Source of the DNA: Candidatus Dadabacteria bacterium
Lineage (GTDB): Bacteria; Desulfobacterota_D; UBA1144; Nemesobacterales; UBA2774
DNA length: 11,123 nt
Direction: 5' to 3'
Assembly (NCBI GenBank): GCA_020027805.1
Contig: JAHKKQ010000055.1
Location: forward strand, 1-11,123
In this document: one piece after another, positions 6,662-11,123 of the stretch
How the letters are laid out: each line of letters opens with the position of its first letter
Numbering within the stretch: position 1 is the first letter of the stretch
Translations under genes and position numbers: made by a program
The notes under the pieces: generated by a model
Told to the model about the DNA's origin: nothing
The model's input: the letters and a program-made list of their open reading frames with translations, nothing else
Database searches by the model: none

Positions 6662-7198
6662 ATGGAAAACTTCCACGGAACGACTATAGTTTGCGTAAAG
6701 ATAGGAGACAGGGTCGCGATGGCCGGAGACGGTCAGGTGACGCTGGGGCATGCGGCCGTCAAGCACTCAGCCAAAAAGGTGAGAAAGATATACGAGGGCA
6801 AGGTCCTTGTGGGGTTCTCAGGGGCTACGGCGGACGCCATGACCCTCTTTGACAAGTTCGAGGCCAAGCTCGAGGAATACAGAGGGAACCTCAGGAGAGC
6901 GGCCGTCGAGCTCGCGAAAGACTGGAGGACAGACCGTATCCTGAGGAGGCTCGAAGCGCTCCTGGCGGTCGCCGATAAGGACAGCATGTTCCTGATATCG
7001 GGCAGCGGAGACGTGCTCGAGCCCGATGACAACGTCGTGGCCGTGGGCTCGGGAGGCTCGTATGCCCAGGCGGCGGCGAAGGCGCTTTCAAGGCATTCAA
7101 CGCTGGGCGCGAGAGAAATAGCAGAGGAATCACTGAAGATAGCATCCGAAATCTGCATTTACACCAACGACAAAATCACCGTAGAGGAACTCGCATAA
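6662..7198 (+). CDS. hslV: HslV, proteolytic subunit of the HslVU protease
   Basis: The 178-residue protein matches HslV (ClpQ) along its whole length. Familiar segments include HGTTIV near the N-terminus, MAGDGQVTLG (residues 20-29), GFSGATADAMTLFDKFEAKL, AKDWRTDR, an AVGSGGSYA turn, and EICIYTNDKI near the C-terminus. HslV is a threonine protease forming a double hexameric chamber. The catalytic Thr must be N-terminal, so the six-residue propeptide MENFHG would be removed to expose T7 of the TTI motif, as in other HslV proteins that start with a short FHG extension. E. coli HslV needs only Met removal. The gene sits 2 bp after xerC and 1 bp before hslU, so production is probably coupled. 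The complex degrades misfolded and regulatory proteins in the cytoplasm. The SD upstream is weak. Confidence 0.96.
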   Translation: MENFHGTTIVCVKIGDRVAMAGDGQVTLGHAAVKHSAKKVRKIYEGKVLVGFSGATADAMTLFDKFEAKLEEYRGNLRRAAVELAKDWRTDRILRRLEALLAVADKDSMFLISGSGDVLEPDDNVVAVGSGGSYAQAAAKALSRHSTLGAREIAEESLKIASEICIYTNDKITVEELA

Positions 7199-7199
7199 A

Positions 7200-8531
7200 A
7201 TGAGCAGCGAAACATTTTTCACGCCGAGGGAGATAGTCTCCGAGCTCGACAGGTATATAATCGGCCAGAATAAGGCAAAACGAGCCGTTTCGATCGCGCT
7301 TCGCAACCGGTGGAGACGGCAGCGCGTTTCACCGGACCTGAAGGACGAAATCGCTCCGAAGAACATACTCATGATAGGCCCCACGGGAGTGGGGAAAACA
7401 GAGATAGCCAGAAGGCTCGCGAAGCTCGCCCAGGCCCCGTTCCTGAAGGTGGAAGCGTCCAAATTCACCGAAGTCGGCTACGTCGGCAGGGACGTCGAGT
7501 CGATGATCAGGGACCTCACGGATATCGCTATTAAAATGATAACCGACGAGGAGAAGCAAACCGTCAAAACCAAGGCCGAGGACCTCGCGGAAGAGAGGAT
7601 GCTCGACCTCCTGCTCCCGCCGAGCGGGGGTGAGCAGCAGCAGACCGAGACGAGCGGCGAGACCAGAGAGAAGTTGAGGAAACTGCTGCGGGAAGGCAGG
7701 CTCAACGAAAGGTTCGTCGATATCGAAGTTACGTCGAAGAATTTCCCCATTCAGGTGTTCTCCCCTCAGGGACTCGAGGAAATGGACGTAAACATATCCG
7801 ACATGCTGGGAAACCTGTTCCCGAAGAAAACGAAGAAGAGGAAGGTCAGGGTGCCGGATGCGATGGAAGTCCTCATTCAGGAGGAAGCGCAGAAGCTCAT
7901 AGACATGGACAACGTCGTCAAAATGGCGATCGACAGGGTCGAGCAGTCGGGGATAATATTCATCGACGAGATCGATAAAGTCGCGGGGCGCGAAAGCACG
8001 GCCGGGCCCGACGTTTCCAGAGAAGGGGTCCAGAGGGACCTGCTCCCGATCATCGAAGGCTGTACCGTGAACACGAAGCACGGAATGGTGAGGACCGACC
8101 ACATATTGTTTATCGGGGCCGGAGCATTCCACGTATCCAAGCCCTCGGACCTCATACCGGAGCTCCAGGGCAGGTTCCCTATCAGGGTCGAGCTCGAGCC
8201 GCTTACGACCGAGGACTTTATAAATATTCTGACACAGCCCAAAAACGCCCTTATAAAGCAATATACCGAGCTCCTTAACACTGAGAAAATAGAGCTCGTA
8301 TTCAAGGACGACGCCATACAGGAAATAGCCGAGACCGCTCAGGCGGTAAACGAATCCATGGAGAACATCGGCGCTAGGAGACTGCACACGATAATGGAGC
8401 GGATGCTCGACGAGATATCTTTCAATGCGCCCGACATGGCGGAGCAGAAGATCGTTATCGACGCGAAGTACGTGAAGGACAAGATAGCCGATATAGTAAA
8501 AGACAGGGACCTGAGCCGCTATATCCTATAG
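7200..8531 (+). CDS. hslU: HslU, ATPase/unfoldase subunit of the HslVU protease
   Basis: The 443-residue AAA+ protein has a normal HslU length. It shows Walker A GPTGVGKT (60-67, K66), the pore-loop motif GYVGRD (Y94), a charged intermediate (I) domain at about 105-230 rich in Glu, Lys and Arg, Walker B FIDEID (D256, E257), an arginine finger in LQGRFPIRVEL (R325), the sensor-2 arginine in IGARRLH (R393), and the C-terminal RDLSRYIL that docks into HslV. It unfolds substrates using ATP and threads them into the HslV chamber. AGAGGAA at 7183-7189 can serve as SD from inside hslV. The start lies 1 bp after the hslV stop, giving the usual hslVU pairing. Nothing is missing or broken. Confidence 0.97.
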   Translation: MSSETFFTPREIVSELDRYIIGQNKAKRAVSIALRNRWRRQRVSPDLKDEIAPKNILMIGPTGVGKTEIARRLAKLAQAPFLKVEASKFTEVGYVGRDVESMIRDLTDIAIKMITDEEKQTVKTKAEDLAEERMLDLLLPPSGGEQQQTETSGETREKLRKLLREGRLNERFVDIEVTSKNFPIQVFSPQGLEEMDVNISDMLGNLFPKKTKKRKVRVPDAMEVLIQEEAQKLIDMDNVVKMAIDRVEQSGIIFIDEIDKVAGRESTAGPDVSREGVQRDLLPIIEGCTVNTKHGMVRTDHILFIGAGAFHVSKPSDLIPELQGRFPIRVELEPLTTEDFINILTQPKNALIKQYTELLNTEKIELVFKDDAIQEIAETAQAVNESMENIGARRLHTIMERMLDEISFNAPDMAEQKIVIDAKYVKDKIADIVKDRDLSRYIL

Positions 8532-8621
8532 ATCATCCGCAGAGAACGTCCGTCCTTCAGATAACGGGCAGACCTGAGCCGGGGCCACCGCAATGGGAAT
8601 GCAGCAACGACCCCGAGAGAA

Positions 8622-9344
8622 CTATGCCTTCTTCTGCCATAGCGCCTTACCTATGAAAAATGGCCCCAGGCTTTCCAGGTACATCGAAGTCTGTTTTGTC
8701 TTCCGCATCGACTGAATGAGTATGGACAGGGGATAGAGGTCCTTCCCGAGGACGCCTATCAGGAAGTCGTTGTCGTTCTTGTCGAGCCCGTGACAAGCGA
8801 GACGTATGTCCTTACCGTACCCCGCGTCCCCGAACTTGAAACCGAGCTTCCCGTGCTCTCCCAGGACCGAGCGCTGCTCTTCCGCCGACAGGGTTTCGAA
8901 CAGCTTGTTCCTCCGGAGCGGATACCATATCACCCACGGGAGCCCGGGGTCGAGAACCCTCTCCCGCGGCCGGTCGATCAGGGTATTCTCCAGGTCGGGC
9001 TCATACCCGAGTGAATAAGTCCTTCCGAGCATCGTAAATTCGGGCTTCGGACTAAGCTCCGTGAAAGCAGAGCCGTTTAGAAAGTCCCTAAGTCCGCCCA
9101 CGAAGTAATCGGGGTCCTCGCTCATCGCCAGAAGGCCTATACCATAAGGGTCGTTTATATCGGCATAAAGGGCGAAATCCATGCCGGACTTCTTCAATTC
9201 TTCTATTAGTTTCGTGGTGTTACGGCAGTTCCCGAAAGCTAGGAGCTGCATGAGCAGCCTCCTGTCCGAGGAGAGCACCGTACCGTCCTTCGCCCTCCCC
9301 TTCTCGCTTATATCGAGACTTGCGTGTTCCGTATTTATCGACAT
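8622..9344 (-). CDS. Chlorite dismutase/HemQ-family heme protein
   Basis: The 240-residue protein starts at the ATG at 9344 with a strong SD (GGAGGT) about 6 bases upstream. Its C-terminal half has the order of motifs of the chlorite dismutase (Cld) family: YPLRRNKLF (141-149), GEHGKLGFKF (162-171, H164 being the expected heme ligand), GLDKND (186-191), SMRKTKQTSMY (212-222) and LGPFFIGK (226-233). The N-terminal part (SSDRRLLMQLL, ALYADINDPYGIGLLAMSEDPDYF) fits the first ferredoxin-like half of this fold. The family includes chlorite-degrading enzymes, coproheme decarboxylases (HemQ) and proteins of unknown activity. The distal position, Arg in chlorite dismutases and Gln in many HemQ, is not cleanly aligned: the segment between H164 and GLD is longer than usual and R181 is only a candidate. 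The exact reaction is therefore open. There is no signal peptide, so it is cytoplasmic. It converges on hslU and diverges from argB. Confidence 0.75.
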   Translation of the reverse strand: MSINTEHASLDISEKGRAKDGTVLSSDRRLLMQLLAFGNCRNTTKLIEELKKSGMDFALYADINDPYGIGLLAMSEDPDYFVGGLRDFLNGSAFTELSPKPEFTMLGRTYSLGYEPDLENTLIDRPRERVLDPGLPWVIWYPLRRNKLFETLSAEEQRSVLGEHGKLGFKFGDAGYGKDIRLACHGLDKNDNDFLIGVLGKDLYPLSILIQSMRKTKQTSMYLESLGPFFIGKALWQKKA

Positions 9345-9365
9345 TTTATACCTCCGCGGTTATTA

Positions 9366-9394
9366 AATATAACAGGCAAACGACCCATTGGCGA
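9366..9394 (-). promoter_or_regulatory. Candidate promoter of the Cld-family gene
   Basis: On the minus strand, TCGCCA (9394-9389; four of six -35 bases) is followed by a 17-bp spacer and TATATT (9371-9366). This would start transcription near 9359, giving a leader of about 15 nt that holds the GGAGGT SD. The spacing is good but the -35 is weak. Confidence 0.3.
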
Positions 9395-9412
9395 TTGAGT
9401 TTTGGTATTTTC

Positions 9413-9427
9413 TTTAGCCGCGCTAAA
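9413..9427. promoter_or_regulatory. Perfect 6-3-6 palindrome, possible regulator site
   Basis: TTTAGC-CGC-GCTAAA is a perfect inverted repeat between the divergent Cld-family gene and argB. It lies about 18 bp upstream of the Cld-gene -35 candidate. It does not match the ArgR box pattern (TGAAT/ATTCA arms). The dyad form suits a dimeric transcription factor, whose identity is unknown. Confidence 0.35.
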
Positions 9428-9467
9428 CCGGGAAAATCAGTCCCCGTATCCGTCCTGTTAAAACTTT

Positions 9468-9525
9468 CCGGGGGTTAAGAACCGCGCCTGACAACGCCCG
9501 GTCCGTCTTTCACGTCAACCCCCGG
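9468..9525. repeat. Inverted repeat with 9-bp GC-rich arms
   Basis: CCGGGGGTT (9468-9476) and AACCCCCGG (9517-9525) are perfect inverted copies separated by 40 bp. The element lies upstream of the argB -35 and about 75 bp beyond the Cld-gene -35, so it would not be in either mature leader. Two looped regulator half-sites or a cruciform are possible. No uridine tract follows, so it is not a plain terminator. Confidence 0.35.
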
Positions 9526-9566
9526 GAGTGTTACGGACAAGTATTCGCATCAGGAAAAAGTATTTA

Positions 9567-9595
9567 TTGGCATAAAACTATATTTACTTTATAAT
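9567..9595 (+). promoter_or_regulatory. argB sigma70-type promoter
   Basis: TTGGCA (9567-9572, five of six -35 bases), an exact 17-bp spacer and a perfect TATAAT (9590-9595) form the best promoter in the window. Transcription would start near 9602, about 28 nt before the argB ATG at 9630. No ArgR-like box was recognised over it. Confidence 0.65.
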
Positions 9596-9629
9596 AATCA
9601 ACTTTATTTTCAGTCTGAAAAAGAGGGAG

Positions 9630-10511
9630 ATGAAAAACCTTATACAGAAGGCTAAAACGCTCGTCGAAGCCCTTCCCTACATTAAGGAATTCTACGGGCA
9701 GACGATAGTCATCAAATACGGCGGGAGCATAGGGGACGACGACCTGCCGAACTTCGCCCGCGACATAGTGCTCATGAAATACGTGGGCATCCACCCGGTC
9801 GTGGTTCACGGGGGCGGCCCCCAGATAGGGAGCCACCTGAAAAAGCTGGGAATAGAGTCGGAATTTATCGCCGGGCTCAGGGTGACGGACGAGGAGACAA
9901 TGGAAGTAGTCGAGATGGTCCTCGTGGGGAAAGTAAACCAGAAGATAATAGAAACCATACATTCCATGGGCGGAAAAGCGGTAGGCACTTCGGGCAAGGA
10001 AGGGAAGATGATTCTCGCGAAGAAGCTCGACGTGAAAAAGTTCGCGCTCGAGAACGGACTCGACATACCGGAAGACGCCGACCTCGGTATGGTCGGAGAG
10101 GTCGAGTGCGTAAACCCTCAGCTGATAAAGGTGCTCGAGAACTCTGGCTTCATACCGATAATCGCGCCTATAGGCTTCGACGAGGAAGGGAAGACCTATA
10201 ACATCAACGCCGACCACGTGGCCGGGAAGATCGCGGGCGCTCTGAAAGCGGCCAAACTGATACTCATGACCAACGTCCCCGGCATAATGGACAAGGAAAA
10301 GAACCTCCTCTCGAGCATTACCGAATCCCAGGCGAGACACCTCATTAAAAAGGAAATAATCTCGAGCGGCATGATACCGAAAGTCATGTGCGCGATCGAA
10401 GCCCTTCACGACGGGGTTCAGAAGGTCCACATCATAGACGGCACTATCGAGCACTCGCTCATACTGGAAATATTCACCGACGCCGGAATCGGGACGGAGA
10501 TACTGCTTTGA
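9630..10511 (+). CDS. argB: Acetylglutamate kinase (ArgB), arginine-sensitive type
   Basis: ArgB phosphorylates N-acetyl-L-glutamate with ATP, the second step of arginine synthesis in the cytoplasm. The 293-residue protein has catalytic K29 in VIKYGG, the substrate loop VVVHGGGPQIG (57-67), LRVTD (83-87, R84), NADH with D195 in the ATP-binding half, and K251 in SGMIPKV. An N-terminal helix of about 20 residues precedes the core, and the C-terminus has EHSLILEIFTDAGIGTE. These two features mark the hexameric, arginine-inhibited kinases, so feedback control by arginine is likely. Slightly unusual points: KYGG is followed by SIGDDD where GNAM is common, and TNVPGI replaces the common TDVxG. The SD-like AAGAGGGAG lies very close to the ATG at 9630. 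argD overlaps its stop codon, so the two are coupled. Confidence 0.96.
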   Translation: MKNLIQKAKTLVEALPYIKEFYGQTIVIKYGGSIGDDDLPNFARDIVLMKYVGIHPVVVHGGGPQIGSHLKKLGIESEFIAGLRVTDEETMEVVEMVLVGKVNQKIIETIHSMGGKAVGTSGKEGKMILAKKLDVKKFALENGLDIPEDADLGMVGEVECVNPQLIKVLENSGFIPIIAPIGFDEEGKTYNINADHVAGKIAGALKAAKLILMTNVPGIMDKEKNLLSSITESQARHLIKKEIISSGMIPKVMCAIEALHDGVQKVHIIDGTIEHSLILEIFTDAGIGTEILL

Positions 10512-11123
10512 GAAGAGAAGAGATAATTTCCGGCACCTCCGAATACCTCATGAATACCTACGGCAGGTACCCGATCGCCATGGTCAGGGGAAAGGGCGCC
10601 TGGGTATGGGACTCGGAGGGAAAAAAGTATCTCGATTTCGTAACCGGGATAGCGGTAAACAGCCTGGGACACTGCCATCCGAGCGTAGTCAGGGCGATCT
10701 CCGAGCAGTCGAGGAAGCTCGTCCAGGTCTGCAACCTCTATCACATCGAGAAGCAGGTCGAGTTCGCCAGGATGCTGGTCGAGAACTCGTTCGCCGACAA
10801 GGTGTTCTTCTGCAACAGCGGGGCCGAGGCGAACGAAGGGGCGATAAAGCTCGCGAGGAAATGGGGCGGGGCCAACGGGGGCAGGTATAAAATCGTCCAC
10901 GCGCGCGACTCGTTTCACGGGAGGACCCTCGGCGCGCTCTCCGCAACGAGCAAAAAATATCAGAAGGGTTTCACACCCCTCGTCCCCGGTTTCAAAGCCG
11001 TCCCTTACGGACAGCTGGAGCCCCTCGAAAGGGCGCTCGAGGACGAGAAAGTATGCGCCGTCATACTGGAGCCGATTCAGGGGGAGAACGGCGTGATCAT
11101 ACCTTATGTCAATTATCTCAGGG
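10508..11123 (+). CDS. argD: Acetylornithine aminotransferase (ArgD), 3' end cut by window edge
   Basis: A PLP-dependent class III aminotransferase; the first 205 codons are present. ArgD converts N-acetylglutamate semialdehyde to N-acetylornithine, the step after the ArgB product is reduced. Visible family motifs: GKGAWVWDSEGKKYLDF (28-44), GHCHPSVV (54-61), CNSGAEANEGAIKLAR (102-117, binding PLP phosphate), DSFHGRT (134-140) and LEPIQGENGV (187-196). The PLP-binding lysine lies beyond the window. I place the start at TTG 10508, sharing TTGA with the argB stop. GGAG at 10496-10499 lies 8 bases upstream, and N-terminal residues before the first ATG (10550) look family-like. The ATG at 10550 has no SD and would shorten the N-terminus. 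Some members also act in lysine synthesis (DapC), which cannot be judged here. Confidence 0.93.
   Translation, partial: MRREEIISGTSEYLMNTYGRYPIAMVRGKGAWVWDSEGKKYLDFVTGIAVNSLGHCHPSVVRAISEQSRKLVQVCNLYHIEKQVEFARMLVENSFADKVFFCNSGAEANEGAIKLARKWGGANGGRYKIVHARDSFHGRTLGALSATSKKYQKGFTPLVPGFKAVPYGQLEPLERALEDEKVCAVILEPIQGENGVIIPYVNYLR

Noticed and set aside
7329..8387. Minus-strand open frame of 352 codons opposite hslU
   Set aside because: Long antisense frames are expected opposite this codon usage. hslU is unmistakable, and the antisense protein has no recognisable motif and no SD.
8532..8621. Terminator between the convergent hslU and Cld-family genes
   Set aside because: Only a 5-bp CGGGG/CCCCG pairing with a 26-nt loop and no T tract was found, which is too weak to call.
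9564..10454. Minus-strand open frame of 296 codons opposite argB
   Set aside because: A shadow of argB with a Tyr/His/Asp-rich composition typical of antisense reading.

Overview
The window looks like chromosomal DNA of a Gram-negative-type bacterium of roughly 50% GC. Genes are densely packed, Shine-Dalgarno (SD) sequences are of the GGAGG type, and sigma70-like promoter hexamers are visible. The order xerC-hslV-hslU followed shortly by argB-argD resembles arrangements I associate with deltaproteobacteria (Desulfobacterota and neighbouring lineages). That taxonomic reading is inference from gene order and cannot be confirmed from this sequence alone.

Layout. (1) Positions 1-1866, minus strand: the end of a surface-polysaccharide locus, with a GT4-type glycosyltransferase followed 22 bp downstream by a Wzx-like flippase that runs off the left edge. 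(2) Positions 1867-2702, plus strand: an AT-rich divergent promoter region, then two small genes of unknown function (81 and 108 codons). The first has a GC-rich leader that can fold over its ribosome binding site. (3) Positions 2703-5609: a regulatory stretch with inverted repeats, then a large secreted protein with ten LysM repeats and a C-terminal NlpC/P60 domain, very probably a peptidoglycan hydrolase. (4) Positions 5723-8531: a tight xerC-hslV-hslU operon (gaps of 2 and 1 bp), encoding a site-specific recombinase and the two-part HslVU protease. Its promoter lies almost on top of the xerC start codon. (5) Positions 8622-9344, minus strand: a chlorite-dismutase/HemQ-family gene, convergent with hslU and divergent from argB. 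(6) Positions 9345-11123: a 285-bp divergent control region, a strong argB promoter, argB (arginine-sensitive type), and a translationally coupled argD with a TTG start, cut by the right edge.

The genes fall into four functional groups: envelope polysaccharide export, cell-wall remodelling, chromosome resolution plus proteolysis, and arginine biosynthesis. No mobile element, CRISPR array, rRNA or tRNA was recognised. The least ordinary items are the ten-LysM hydrolase with its uneven composition, the possible RNA switch ahead of the first orphan gene, the orphan pair itself, and the Cld-family gene beside the arginine operon.
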